From positions 310,001 through 374,000 of the forward strand of contig NZ_JBPZGY010000002.1 in NCBI RefSeq assembly GCF_051857535.1: 64,000 bases of DNA, read 5' to 3'. This stretch comes from Roseateles_B sp051857535 (GTDB lineage: Bacteria > Pseudomonadota > Gammaproteobacteria > Burkholderiales > Burkholderiaceae_C). The notes under the pieces were generated by a model. That model made no database searches. It was not told the DNA's origin and saw only the letters and a list, made by a program, of their open reading frames with translations. Positions 8,703 to 17,755 of the stretch are shown here, one piece after another. The first letter of the stretch is position 1; each line of letters starts with the position of its first letter. A program made the position numbers and the translations under genes.

Positions 8703-9863
8703 TCAGGGCTGGGTGAATCGATCGCCGGCGCTGACGGGCTGCTGCACTGACAGGATCAGGGCGTAGGACACGCGGCGGTAGGACTGGAACACGAAGAGCC
8801 GGCCGTGCCGCTCGTCCGGCAGGCGGATGGTCTCGGGGCGCCCGGGGCCTGTGGTGTCTCGGGCATCCTGGCCCGTGCGCCACAGAGCCAGCACGTGGCC
8901 ACGCTCCACGCCGTCCTGTGTGCCCTTGTTGATGGAGACGATCTGGTTTTGGCCGGCGTTCACCGCCTCGCCATAGACGGCAATGACGCGGCCCTCAATG
9001 GGCTGGGTCGGCGCATGCGGGACGTAGCTGTTGAAGTTGCGCGGCGGGACGGGCGCCAGGCGGTCACCGGTGTTGACCTCCTGACGCACCTGCTTGACCC
9101 GGAAGGTGGCAGGCACTTCCAGGGTCTTGCCGTCCGATGGCGTGCCCGGACGCAGGAACTCCATGGTGCCCACGTAGGCGGCCTCGTAGCCCAGCACTTC
9201 CTTGGTGAGGGGATCACGCAGCGGCTTGGCGCTACGGAACACCCGGTAGTCGCCCTGGTGAGGCAGGGTGCCTCGCACATAGGCCAGATCGCCTCGGCTC
9301 AGCAGCACGCGGCCCTCCTGGGTGGCGGCGACGCGGGGAGCGGTGGCCAGACTGTCCTCGTCCAGCACCACGGCCTCGTTCAGGAAGGGCTCGATCAGGT
9401 TCAGGGGAATGGCGGGAATGCCGCCGTCATCGAGCTGCTCGACGCGGGCGCGAGGCGACAGCTTGACGGTGCCCGTGGGGCCGCTGACCGCCTGCGCCAG
9501 CTCCAGCCGGGCGCGACCGTCGACCTTGACCAGCACCAGATGCTGGCCGGGATAGATCAGGTGCGGGTTGCGGATCTGGTCCTGGTTCATGCCCCACAGC
9601 TCGGGCCAGCGCCAGGGGGTCTTCAGGAAAATGGTAGAGATGGCCCACAGCGTGTCGCCTTTCTTGACGGTGTAGCTGTCAGGGGCATTCGGGGCCAGCT
9701 CCGACAGGGGGACGCCGGCCTGTGCCACCTTCTGGGCGGTGTCGCGCTGGGTCTGGGTAACCGGGAAATCCGTGGCCAGTGCTGGTGTCGTGCCGACGAG
9801 GGCAGCCGCAGCCCACAGGGCGGTGGCGAGAGGGGCGGGGCGCAGCATGGGCCATGAAGTCAT
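8703..9863 (-). CDS. Secreted LysM domain protein
   Basis: A 386-residue protein with a signal peptide (1-30, cleavage after PALA). A LysM domain at about 62-110 (SYTVKKGDTLWAIS ... YPGQHLV) should bind peptidoglycan in the periplasm. The remaining 270 residues are beta-rich and carry no catalytic motif I recognise. The ATG at 9863 is chosen over one 54 bases upstream because AGGAG precedes it and the signal peptide then begins properly. The same LysM-dprA-smg order is common in Burkholderiales. The divergent gene is def, with 290 bases between them. Confidence 0.88.
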   Translation of the reverse strand: MTSWPMLRPAPLATALWAAAALVGTTPALATDFPVTQTQRDTAQKVAQAGVPLSELAPNAPDSYTVKKGDTLWAISTIFLKTPWRWPELWGMNQDQIRNPHLIYPGQHLVLVKVDGRARLELAQAVSGPTGTVKLSPRARVEQLDDGGIPAIPLNLIEPFLNEAVVLDEDSLATAPRVAATQEGRVLLSRGDLAYVRGTLPHQGDYRVFRSAKPLRDPLTKEVLGYEAAYVGTMEFLRPGTPSDGKTLEVPATFRVKQVRQEVNTGDRLAPVPPRNFNSYVPHAPTQPIEGRVIAVYGEAVNAGQNQIVSINKGTQDGVERGHVLALWRTGQDARDTTGPGRPETIRLPDERHGRLFVFQSYRRVSYALILSVQQPVSAGDRFTQP

Positions 9864-10153
9864 CGGTCGTTCTCCTGCGGCGTGCCGACGCGTCTTGCGA
9901 ATCGCCGGAGCCGCCATTTATTTGCCTGTGAGGTGTGCCTGAGAGAGTGCCTGCGAAGGGCGTCGGCTCGAAGGGCGATCGGCCGGGACGCTGAAGTCCT
10001 GCAGCAGATCGGCGAAAATCCCCTCAGCTTGAGACGATTCTGCCCCCAAAGAGGGCATGCGTTGCAATGAATCCCGCAGGAGCGTCCTCGCTCTTGCAGG
10101 CACTTACAAAGCCGCGTTGTGCATTGTCCACAGCACGGCATTGGAACTCCGAG
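9864..10153. promoter_or_regulatory. Divergent intergenic region between the LysM gene and def
   Basis: These 290 bases must hold promoters for the LysM-dprA-smg unit on one side and def-fmt-htpX on the other. I see no strong -35/-10 pair on either strand, no RNA gene and no conserved ORF. An upstream in-frame ATG at 10067 would lengthen def by 29 residues that do not match the family and is not used. Confidence 0.4.
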
Positions 10154-10669
10154 ATGGCCAAACTGAATATCCTGCGTTACCCCGACCCGCGACTGCACAC
10201 TGTGGCTCAGCCTGTGGCTGTTGTGGACGACCGTATCCGCCAACTGGTGGACGACATGCTCGAGACCATGTACGCCGCCGAAGGGGTGGGCCTCGCGGCG
10301 ACCCAGGTGGACGTGCACGAGCGCGTGGTCGTGATCGACACCTCTGAAGATCGCAATGAACCGCGCGTGCTGATCAATCCCGAGATCATCGAGACCGGCG
10401 GTGATCTGCGCGATGGCGAGGAGGGTTGCCTCAGCGTTCCGACCATCTATGACAAGGTGCCCCGCCATGAGCGGGTGAAGGTGCGCGCCCTGGGGCGTGA
10501 CGGCCAGCCTTACGAGTTCGCGGCTGAAGGGCTGCTCTCGGTGTGCGTTCAGCATGAGCTGGATCACCTGAAGGGCAAGGTTTTTGTTGAGTACCTCAGC
10601 TCTCTCAAGCGCGACCGCATCAAGACCAAGCTGGCCAAGAAGGCCCGCGAAGACCAGCAGCGTCGCTGA
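10154..10669 (+). CDS. def: Peptide deformylase
   Basis: Removes the N-formyl group from nascent proteins; a metal-dependent cytoplasmic enzyme. The product has 171 residues, typical for type I enzymes. All three motifs are intact: GVGLAATQ (44-51), EGCLS (90-94, metal ligand Cys92) and QHELDH (133-138, ligands His134 and His138, catalytic Glu135). The ATG at 10154 gives the conserved N-terminus MAKLNILRYPDPRL. The stop overlaps the fmt start by one base (TGATG), so the two are translationally coupled. Confidence 0.97.
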   Translation: MAKLNILRYPDPRLHTVAQPVAVVDDRIRQLVDDMLETMYAAEGVGLAATQVDVHERVVVIDTSEDRNEPRVLINPEIIETGGDLRDGEEGCLSVPTIYDKVPRHERVKVRALGRDGQPYEFAAEGLLSVCVQHELDHLKGKVFVEYLSSLKRDRIKTKLAKKAREDQQRR

Positions 10670-11643
10670 TGGACCTGCGCGTCGCCTTCGCCGGAACGCC
10701 GGAGTTCGCCGCGGTTGCGCTGCAAGCGCTGCTGCAGGCCGGCTTCGAGGTCCCCCTGGTGCTGACCCAGCCGGATCGCCCGGCCGGCCGCGGCATGAAG
10801 TTGCAGGCCTCGCCGGTCAAGCAACTGGCTCAGCAGCATGGAATCGCCCTCAGTCAACCGCTGAGCTTGCGCCTGGATGGCAAGTACCCTGACGAAGCCG
10901 CCGGGGCCCGCGAAGCCCTTCTGGCCGCGCAGCCCGACCTCATGGTCGTCGCGGCCTATGGACTGATCCTGCCGCAATGGGTGCTGGACCTGCCGCGCCT
11001 GGGATGCCTCAACATCCACGCCTCGCTGCTGCCGCGCTGGCGCGGTGCGGCGCCCATCCACCGAGCCATTGAGGCGGGCGATGCCGAGACTGGCATCACC
11101 ATCATGCAGATGGACGCCGGCCTGGACACCGGCGACATGCTGCTGATCGAGCGCCTGCCCATCGCTGGGGACGACACCACGGCCACCTTGCACGACAAAC
11201 TGGCTGCGCTGGGCGGTCGGCTCATCGTCGAGGCCCTGGAGCTGGCCGCCTGCGGGGGCTTCCATCCCGAGCAGCAGCCCGAGGCTGGTGTTTGCTACGC
11301 CCACAAGATCGAGAAGTCCGAGAGCGAGATCGACTGGACCCTGCCTGCCGCGGCGATCGAGCGGCGCCTGCGGGCCTTCGATCCCTTCCCTGGCGGACTG
11401 AGTCAGCTGGAATCCGAGCCGCTGAAAATCTGGAAGGCCAGGCTGGCCGAGGGTCGGGGCAGGCCCGGCGAGGTGCTGGCTGCTGATGCGGCCGGCCTGC
11501 TCGTGGCCTGCGGCGAGGGAGCCCTTCGCCTGACGGAGCTGCAGCGCGCTGGCGGCAAGCGCCTGTCGGCGGCGGTCTTTCTGCAGTCCCGGCCGGTGAC
11601 CGTGGGCACAGTCTTGAAATCGGGCGCACACAGCCCCAACTGA
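10669..11643 (+). CDS. fmt: Methionyl-tRNA formyltransferase
   Basis: Formylates initiator Met-tRNA using 10-formyl-tetrahydrofolate. The product has 324 residues. The catalytic triad of the formyltransferase domain is present with family spacing as Asn115, His117 and Asp153, in NIHASLLPRWRGAAPI and GLDTGD. The C-terminal beta-barrel for tRNA binding follows from about residue 210. It overlaps def by one base, the standard def-fmt pairing, and htpX follows 60 bases later. A GC-rich hairpin (GCTGCGG/CCGCAGC) lies in that gap without a T-tract. Confidence 0.97.
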   Translation: MDLRVAFAGTPEFAAVALQALLQAGFEVPLVLTQPDRPAGRGMKLQASPVKQLAQQHGIALSQPLSLRLDGKYPDEAAGAREALLAAQPDLMVVAAYGLILPQWVLDLPRLGCLNIHASLLPRWRGAAPIHRAIEAGDAETGITIMQMDAGLDTGDMLLIERLPIAGDDTTATLHDKLAALGGRLIVEALELAACGGFHPEQQPEAGVCYAHKIEKSESEIDWTLPAAAIERRLRAFDPFPGGLSQLESEPLKIWKARLAEGRGRPGEVLAADAAGLLVACGEGALRLTELQRAGGKRLSAAVFLQSRPVTVGTVLKSGAHSPN

Positions 11644-11703
11644 AGCGCTGCGGGCTTGCTGCAGCCGCAGCCCTGTCTGTCTGTTCCACGCAAGGAGTGA
11701 GCA

Positions 11704-12552
11704 ATGTTCAACATGATGAAGACAGCCATCCTGATGGCCGCCATCACCGCGCTGTTCATGGCGATCGGCTCGGTGCTGGGGGGACGTCAGGGCATGATGC
11801 TGGCCCTCGTGATCGCACTGGGCATGAACTTCTTCAGCTACTGGTTCTCGGACAAGATGGTCCTGCGCATGTACAACGCGCAGGAGGTCGACGAGAGCAG
11901 TGCGCCGCAGTTCTATCGCATGGTGCGTGAGCTGGCCCAGCGGGCCGGCCTGCCCATGCCGCGGGTGTATCTGATCGACGAAGATGCGCCCAATGCCTTC
12001 GCCACCGGACGCAACCCGGAGCATGCGGCCGTGGCGGCGACCACGGGCATCCTGCGCGTGCTCTCCGAGCGCGAGCTGCGTGGCGTGATGGCCCATGAGC
12101 TGGCGCATGTGCAGCACCGCGACATCCTGATCTCCACCGTCAGCGCCACCATGGCCGGTGCCATCGGCATGCTGGGCAACTTCGCCATGCTGTTCGGAGG
12201 GCGTGACAGCGAAGGGCGCCAGACCAATCCGCTGGTCGGCCTGATCGTGATGATCCTGGCTCCCATTGCGGCCAGCCTGATCCAGATGGCCATCAGCCGT
12301 GCCCGCGAGTTCGAGGCGGATCGTGGCGGGGCGGAGATCTCCGGCGACCCCGCCGCCCTGGCCTCCGCTCTGGACAAGATCCACCGCTACGCTCAGGGCA
12401 TCCCCCTGGAAACGACAGAGCGCCACCCCGAGACGGCCCAGATGATGATCATGAATCCGCTGTCCGGCAGCGGCATCAAGAGCCTGTTCTCCACCCATCC
12501 GCCTACCGAGGAGCGCATTGCGCGCCTGATGGAACTGGCGCGCCAGCGCTGA
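11704..12552 (+). CDS. htpX: Membrane zinc metalloprotease HtpX
   Basis: HtpX degrades misfolded inner-membrane proteins, facing the cytoplasm. The product has 282 residues, with two N-terminal membrane segments (about 5-25 and 30-48) and two more around 150-195. The zinc-binding HELAH is at 131-135, and the downstream REFEAD (201-206) supplies the third ligand region. An AGGAG lies before the ATG. The gene follows fmt in the same direction and may share its transcript. Confidence 0.95.
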   Translation: MFNMMKTAILMAAITALFMAIGSVLGGRQGMMLALVIALGMNFFSYWFSDKMVLRMYNAQEVDESSAPQFYRMVRELAQRAGLPMPRVYLIDEDAPNAFATGRNPEHAAVAATTGILRVLSERELRGVMAHELAHVQHRDILISTVSATMAGAIGMLGNFAMLFGGRDSEGRQTNPLVGLIVMILAPIAASLIQMAISRAREFEADRGGAEISGDPAALASALDKIHRYAQGIPLETTERHPETAQMMIMNPLSGSGIKSLFSTHPPTEERIARLMELARQR

Positions 12553-12578
12553 CTCAAGACTGCCGCGGATCGGCCGAT

Positions 12579-13040
12579 ATGCCGGGCATGACGCGCATTT
12601 CTCCCCTTTTGCGCTGGCGCCTCGCTGTCGGCCTGCTGCTCCTGCCGCTGGCTGGCTGCGAGTGGCTGGGCATTGATGACCCGGCCAAGCTGGCGGCCGC
12701 CAAGGAAGCCGAAGGCAAGGCTGTGGGCAGTGCCTGCCGCCACGCCCAGCGCGCCATCGAGGACTGCTACACGCTCAATCCCAAGGCCCAAAAGGCGGCC
12801 GTGTTCGCGGGCTGGAAGGAGATGGACGAGTACATGCGGGAGAACAAGCTCGAGGGCATTGCGCCGGTGGTGCCGCGGCCGGGGACGGCCAAACCTGCGG
12901 ACGAGGAGCCTGCCGTGGAGGCCAAGTCGGCCGACAAAGGGGCCGAAAAGGGTGCAGACAAGGCTGCAGACAAGGCTGCAGACAAGAGCGCCAAGACAGA
13001 CAAGTCCGCCGACAAGCCTGGCGCCAAGTCCAGTCACTGA
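12579..13040 (+). CDS. Small lipoprotein with lysine/alanine-rich repeat tail
   Basis: A 153-residue product I cannot assign to a named family. It has a basic N-region, a hydrophobic stretch and a lipobox LAGC with Cys27, so it should be lipid-anchored. Residues 28-95 form the only compositionally normal part and hold two further cysteines in ACRHAQRAIEDCY, perhaps a disulfide. The tail from about 105 is built of ADK/SADK-type repeats and is probably unstructured and cationic. It begins 26 bases after htpX. Confidence 0.75.
   Translation: MPGMTRISPLLRWRLAVGLLLLPLAGCEWLGIDDPAKLAAAKEAEGKAVGSACRHAQRAIEDCYTLNPKAQKAAVFAGWKEMDEYMRENKLEGIAPVVPRPGTAKPADEEPAVEAKSADKGAEKGADKAADKAADKSAKTDKSADKPGAKSSH
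12954..12985 (+). repeat. 12-base tandem repeat in the lipoprotein gene
   Basis: Two perfect copies and one partial copy of GCAGACAAGGCT encode Ala-Asp-Lys-Ala units. The repeat keeps the reading frame, so copy-number changes would lengthen or shorten the tail by four residues without breaking the protein. Confidence 0.8.
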
Positions 13041-13228
13041 GTGTCTGCGCTGCGTGGCGGGCTTTCAGTCGCCGGACCGAGGGCCTGTTTTCTTCGGCCC
13101 GCGGCGTGAGTCCCGTGGGCTTGCATCTGGTGCCGCAGTTCCTGCAGTTCGTCCTAGCCTGCTCGCCAGTGTGCAGCGGGCTTTGCATCATGCGTCCATC
13201 GTCAACGCATGAGACAAGGATTACCGCC

Positions 13229-13999
13229 ATGAACAGCAACAAGCGCCGCTTCCTCGCCGCCTCCGTGCTCGGAGCCGCAGCCCTGCTTGGCACGGGTGCC
13301 GCACAGGCCTGGTCCTGGAACTGGGGCGGCGGCGAGCGCATCACGGGCGAGGGCGAGGTGGCCAGCGAGCGCCGCGATGTCAGCGGCTACGAGGCCGTGG
13401 CCCTTGAGAGCGGCTTCAAGGTGCTGATCCGCCAGGGCAGTAGCCACAAGCTGGAGCTGCGTGCCGAGCGCAATCTGCTGCCCTACATCGAGACACGCGT
13501 GGTCGAGGGCAGCAAAGGACGCACCCTGGACATCCAGACCAAGCGCGGCTACTACATCAACACCAAGCAGACCCCGGTCATCGAGATCGAGATGCCGACG
13601 CTGCGCGGGGTGTCCATCGCCGGCTCGGGCACCATCAAGGTGGATCCGATGAACACGTCCGAACTCAAGGCCAGCATCAGCGGCTCGGGCGAAATCACGC
13701 TGAACGGGGTCAAGAGCGATCGCTTGGCCATGAGCATCTCGGGCAGCGGTGACATCATCGCCAGCGGTACGGCGGGCAACTTGAGCGTGTCGGTTGCCGG
13801 TGCCGGAGACATCAAGGCCCGTGAGCTGCAGGTCGAGGAAGCCAAGGTCAGCATTGCCGGCAGCGGCGACGTGGTACTGGCAGCCAGCAAGCAGCTCAAG
13901 GTCTCCATCGCCGGCTCGGGGGATGTGGCCTACGTCGGCAACCCTGAACTGAGCCTCTCCACCGCCGGCAGCGGCAAGGTGCGCAAGCTTAGCAACTGA
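13229..13999 (+). CDS. Secreted DUF2807-type (head GIN domain) beta-helix protein
   Basis: A 256-residue exported protein. The signal peptide ends at AQA (25-27), and an AAGGA precedes the ATG at 13229. The mature part carries the DUF2807 pattern: repeated SIAGSG / SISGSG units at roughly 20-residue intervals from about residue 125 to the end, expected to form a right-handed beta-helix. Such proteins are periplasmic or surface-exposed and of unknown function. The gene stands alone between the lipoprotein and the polysaccharide locus. Confidence 0.85.
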   Translation: MNSNKRRFLAASVLGAAALLGTGAAQAWSWNWGGGERITGEGEVASERRDVSGYEAVALESGFKVLIRQGSSHKLELRAERNLLPYIETRVVEGSKGRTLDIQTKRGYYINTKQTPVIEIEMPTLRGVSIAGSGTIKVDPMNTSELKASISGSGEITLNGVKSDRLAMSISGSGDIIASGTAGNLSVSVAGAGDIKARELQVEEAKVSIAGSGDVVLAASKQLKVSIAGSGDVAYVGNPELSLSTAGSGKVRKLSN

Positions 14000-14066
14000 G
14001 CGAGCCCTTGCCGGGGCTGCGAGTCCTGCGTCAGCCTTTACGCCAGCCTCCATCCGCCAGCCTTAA

Positions 14067-14095
14067 CGCCCCTTGCGCTGGGTACGCAAGGGGCG
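14067..14095. other. Strong hairpin between the DUF2807 gene and the polysaccharide locus
   Basis: A perfect 11-base inverted repeat (CGCCCCTTGCG / CGCAAGGGGCG) surrounds a 7-base loop. Neither strand has a following T-tract, so it is either a Rho-assisted terminator, an RNA-stabilising hairpin or a binding site. It lies 68 bases after the DUF2807 stop. Confidence 0.6.
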
Positions 14096-14105
14096 AATCC
14101 CGAGA

Positions 14106-14129
14106 GTGTCACTTGCGACACACTAGAAT
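14106..14129 (+). promoter_or_regulatory. Candidate promoter/operator of the polysaccharide locus
   Basis: A short dyad GTGTC-6-GACAC (14106-14121) abuts a good -10-like TAGAAT (14124-14129), and TGTCAC is repeated just downstream. No -35 hexamer is seen at 17 bases, which would fit an activator-dependent promoter with the dyad as operator. This is inference from position only. Confidence 0.3.
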
Positions 14130-14222
14130 GTCACCCTCATTCGGTATCCAAGGTGGCAAGCAAGCCAACAGCGACGCCACCGCGCGACTGTGACCGGATG
14201 CGACATTTTGAGGGGAAGGCTG

Positions 14223-16568
14223 ATGATGGGTCTGCTTCGGACCGCGGTTGCGTCGTGTGTGGCGCTGTCTATTACGCTGGCATTTGGCACGACTGCCTTT
14301 GCCCAGCAGGCACCAACGCCGGCTCCCGTGGTGCCGGGTGCGACGAGCGCTGGCCTGGATCGCAGCGGCAATACCTTGCTGCAGCTGAAGGAGGCGCCCG
14401 ACGCCGAGCTCAATGCCGTCAAGCGCAGGCCCCCGACGGAGACGTCCTCGCAAGAGCTGGCCTTCCAGGATTTCGTTTACCGCAACTACGGCCGGTGGCT
14501 CCCTGTCTATGGCCTCGATTCCTTCTCTTTCGAGGACCAGGGCTTTGACAGCCCCGTGAGCACCATGCCGACCGAGCTCTATGAGCTGGGGCCGGGCGAT
14601 GAAGTGCGCGTCAAGCTCACTGGCCCGGTCGAGCTTGATGCCACGCTGGTGGTCGACAACACCGGCTTCATCAGCCTGCCCAAAGTCGGGTCGGTGGCGG
14701 TGGCCGGCGTGCGCCGCAATGATCTGCAGGCGGCCATCCACAAGGCCGTGGCGCGCTACTACACCGGATTCAACCTGCATGTCGCCACTGGCAAGCTGCG
14801 GAACATCTCCGTGCTGGTGGTGGGCCAGGCCATGCGTCCAGGGGCCTACCGCATGCCCGCCACGAGCAGCCTGCTCAACGGCGTATACGCTGCCGCAGGT
14901 GCGGCACCGACCGGATCCCTGCGGGCGATTCGCCTGATGCGCCAGGGCAAGCTGGTGGCGCAGCTTGATTTCTACGAACTGATCGGCAAGGGCAGCAGCG
15001 AGGGTGATGTGCAGCTGCGCAATGGCGACGTCATCCACATTCCGCCGGCGGGGGGGCGTGTGGCGCTGCTCGGGTCGACCAATGTGCAGGGCATCTTTGA
15101 GCTGTCGCCCTCCGGCACGACGCTGAGCGGCCTGCTGCAACTGGCCGGCGGTGCCTCGGCCTCATCACGGATCGAACGGGTGACGGTGGATCGCATTGAT
15201 CGCCAGCGGCCCGAGGCGCCTCGCCAGGTGCTGATCGTCGACCTCTCCAAGGCCGGCGCCGACTTCAAGCTGGAAGACGGTGACGTTGTCAGCCTGCAGG
15301 AGATGGGGCAGCGTTTTGCCAATATGGTCGTGGTGCGCGGCAGCGTCTACCAACCCTTGCGACGCCCCTGGACGCCGGGCATGCGCGTGACGACCATCGT
15401 GCCCAATCGCTCGGCCCTGTATTCGCCCACTGTCGCCCGGGCCCGCAACGAGTTGGCCATGGGGGAGACTGGCGGCTCGCGCAAGCGCATCGGTCAGCTG
15501 ACGCAGCAGGCGCTGGGAACGTCGGGCACGGGCGGCGCCAATGCCGCGCAGCGCCACTTTGGTGTGCAGGACGACAGCCAGGAGCTGTCTGGCGAGAAGC
15601 TGGAATCGCATGTCTCGGCGGAAAGCATCAACTGGACACTGGCTTCGGTCGAGCGCCTCAATGCGGTGACTGGGCAGGTTGAGCTCATCAACTTCAATCT
15701 CGGGCGTGCGCTTGCCAACCCTCTGGGGGCTGATGATCCGGAGCTGCAGCCGGGGGATCATGTCGTGATCTACAGCGACAGAAGTCTGGCTCTGCCTGAG
15801 GAACTGCGCACGCGCTACGTGAAGATTGAGGGTGAAGTCGGCCAGGCTGGCGTGTATCAACTGGCGGCACGGGAGACCCTCAAGGACGTCCTGCAGCGCG
15901 CTGGTGGCTTGACCACGCGGGCCTATCTCTACGGGCTCAAGCTGACGCGCAGCAGCCAGGTGACCGTGCAGAAGCAGCAGTTGCGCAAGGCGGCTCAGTT
16001 GCTGGAGGACATGGTGTCCCAGCAGTCGGCGGCCCTGCTCAGCTCCAGCGGCGGCGCCGAGCAACGTGCCCTGAACGAAAGCCTGGCGCAGGAGATCCGA
16101 CGCCGGGCAGACCAACTGCGCCGCCAGGTGCCTGACGGCCGCGTTGCCCTTGAAATTCCGGTCGATGCCAAGCTGGCCCAGCTGCCGGATCTGCCCCTGG
16201 AAGACGGCGACACCGTGCACGTGCCTGCCATGCCTTCCGAGGTGTCTGTCTATGGCGCCGTCAGCAATCCCCTGACCGCCGTCTATGACAGCCGGCGCGA
16301 TCTGCACAGCTATGTGCGTGCCGCTCAACCCAAGCGCACGGCGGACCTGGGTGAGTTGTTCGTCATTCGTGCCAATGGCATGGCCGAGCATGTCTCCAGC
16401 GGCATGTTCAGCTCCGGCACGGCGAAGGCCTATCCGGGCGACACGGTGTTCGTGCCCGAGGAACCCGTGCGACTGAGCCTCACCTCCGCATGGATGACCG
16501 GCCTGAAGGACTGGTCGCAGGTGCTGGTGCAGATGCTGATCGGGGCCAAGGTCGCCAAGGACCTTTGA
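14223..16568 (+). CDS. Polysaccharide export outer-membrane protein with multiple SLBB domains (Wza-like)
   Basis: Expected to form the outer-membrane export channel of the polysaccharide system. The 781-residue product is about twice the length of E. coli Wza. A signal peptide ends around FAQQA. A Poly_export domain starting LGPGDEVRVKL (about 120-200) is followed by several SLBB-type repeats (VLVVGQAMRPGAY, VALLGSTNVQGIF, VKIEGEVGQAGVY, VSVYGAVSNPL). No lipobox cysteine is visible. AGGGGAAGG just upstream supports the ATG at 14223 or 14226 rather than a GTG at 14190. It is the first gene of the locus, and the next start lies six bases after its stop. Confidence 0.9.
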   Translation: MMGLLRTAVASCVALSITLAFGTTAFAQQAPTPAPVVPGATSAGLDRSGNTLLQLKEAPDAELNAVKRRPPTETSSQELAFQDFVYRNYGRWLPVYGLDSFSFEDQGFDSPVSTMPTELYELGPGDEVRVKLTGPVELDATLVVDNTGFISLPKVGSVAVAGVRRNDLQAAIHKAVARYYTGFNLHVATGKLRNISVLVVGQAMRPGAYRMPATSSLLNGVYAAAGAAPTGSLRAIRLMRQGKLVAQLDFYELIGKGSSEGDVQLRNGDVIHIPPAGGRVALLGSTNVQGIFELSPSGTTLSGLLQLAGGASASSRIERVTVDRIDRQRPEAPRQVLIVDLSKAGADFKLEDGDVVSLQEMGQRFANMVVVRGSVYQPLRRPWTPGMRVTTIVPNRSALYSPTVARARNELAMGETGGSRKRIGQLTQQALGTSGTGGANAAQRHFGVQDDSQELSGEKLESHVSAESINWTLASVERLNAVTGQVELINFNLGRALANPLGADDPELQPGDHVVIYSDRSLALPEELRTRYVKIEGEVGQAGVYQLAARETLKDVLQRAGGLTTRAYLYGLKLTRSSQVTVQKQQLRKAAQLLEDMVSQQSAALLSSSGGAEQRALNESLAQEIRRRADQLRRQVPDGRVALEIPVDAKLAQLPDLPLEDGDTVHVPAMPSEVSVYGAVSNPLTAVYDSRRDLHSYVRAAQPKRTADLGELFVIRANGMAEHVSSGMFSSGTAKAYPGDTVFVPEEPVRLSLTSAWMTGLKDWSQVLVQMLIGAKVAKDL

Positions 16569-16573
16569 GCATC

Positions 16574-17686
16574 GTGAAGCGATTGATTCACTCCCTGGCC
16601 AGCCTTGTGATGGTGCTGGTCGGGGGGATATCGTTTGCAGAACCGCATAATGGCTCAAGCAGTCAAGACGCGCGCTTCCCGCAGCGATACTCCTACTTCA
16701 GCCCCACCAATGGGACGGTCAATCGGGACAATACAAAGTTCGAACCTCAACTGTTCACGGCTCGGGGCCGGCCGTTGAGTGATGACTTTCTTGTGCTGAC
16801 TTCGTTCAGCCGTACTTTGGCGCGGATATCTCCAGAAGGGCGTCCTCGGTGGTTGCTCGACCTGAAGGGCGGCGGCGGGGCCTACGGACTCTCGATGGCA
16901 AACGGCTACGCCATCGTCTGCTTTGACAGCGATCTGCTGTTCATCGAGCCACAGAGTGGCCGCGTGGCTGCCAGGATTCGAATTCTTCCGCCTGGCAGTG
17001 AGGCTGCCCTGAACATGGTGCGTGTTCAAGGTCGACGGATTGTGATTGCCGACTCCCATCCCACGCCCAATGCCCAGATATTGATCGGCCAGCTGGACTT
17101 CACGGCAGATGGGCGGCCGAAGGTGTCGATCATCGACCGGATTCAGACGGAAATGGCGGCACCGCGTGATGCACTTTTCCTCGCGCCTGATTTGCTTGCA
17201 GTGGCAGACACCTTCGGAAACTCGGTGGCGTTCTATTGGCGGACGGGTGCCGGCTGGCGCATTGGAAAAAGGCTGGTTGAGTACTACCCCAACATGCTGG
17301 ATTGGCGCGATGGGAGGCTGACAGTGCTGTCCGAGCACGCGAATCGCCTCATCAACTGGGACCTTGACCGGAACAGGGGCCAGGTGCTCTTGTCTTGTCC
17401 GGCCCCTCTGTTCAGTGACTGGCGAACTCGCCCGCAGCAGATTCAAGTCGAAGAGCCCCGCACTCGCTCGAATGAGTCACCCCCTAGGCAGATCTGCTCC
17501 GCCGACATCGCCGGCGATCAGACCCTCTACGCCCCTAACGGCTTCTTCGATGAAGGCAATGGCCGCATCTGGGTAGCCGACGCCGACAACCATCGCGTGG
17601 CGCTCTTCGTTGACGGGCAGTTCTGGGGGGCGATCACTGGCATCAACCACCCGGTCCGGGTGATTCCGTTCAGTCAGTTGCATTGA
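16574..17686 (+). CDS. Exported beta-propeller-like protein of unknown function
   Basis: A 370-residue product with a typical signal peptide (KRLIHSLASLVMVLVGGISFA). The mature part has repeating strands ending in patterns such as ADSHP, VADTFGNSVAFYW, LSEHANRLINWD and VADADNHRVALF, resembling NHL or SMP-30-type propeller blades. No catalytic residues can be named. The start is probably GTG 16574; a TTG at 16565 overlapping the previous stop is an alternative. Its place between the export protein and the aldolase suggests a periplasmic or surface role in the polysaccharide system. Confidence 0.65.
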   Translation: MKRLIHSLASLVMVLVGGISFAEPHNGSSSQDARFPQRYSYFSPTNGTVNRDNTKFEPQLFTARGRPLSDDFLVLTSFSRTLARISPEGRPRWLLDLKGGGGAYGLSMANGYAIVCFDSDLLFIEPQSGRVAARIRILPPGSEAALNMVRVQGRRIVIADSHPTPNAQILIGQLDFTADGRPKVSIIDRIQTEMAAPRDALFLAPDLLAVADTFGNSVAFYWRTGAGWRIGKRLVEYYPNMLDWRDGRLTVLSEHANRLINWDLDRNRGQVLLSCPAPLFSDWRTRPQQIQVEEPRTRSNESPPRQICSADIAGDQTLYAPNGFFDEGNGRIWVADADNHRVALFVDGQFWGAITGINHPVRVIPFSQLH

Positions 17687-17755
17687 GTGGCTGCTATGGC
17701 AGAGGCCCAATCAAAACGCAAGGGAGAGGTGGCTCAGCCACCCGGAACAACAGCT

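Noticed and set aside
10564..12498. Minus-strand open frame of 644 codons opposite fmt and htpX.
   Set aside because: Both plus-strand genes are complete with catalytic residues; the antisense frame has no family features.
14067..14095. Intrinsic terminator of the DUF2807 gene.
   Set aside because: The stem is perfect but no T-run follows on either strand, so it is listed only as a hairpin.
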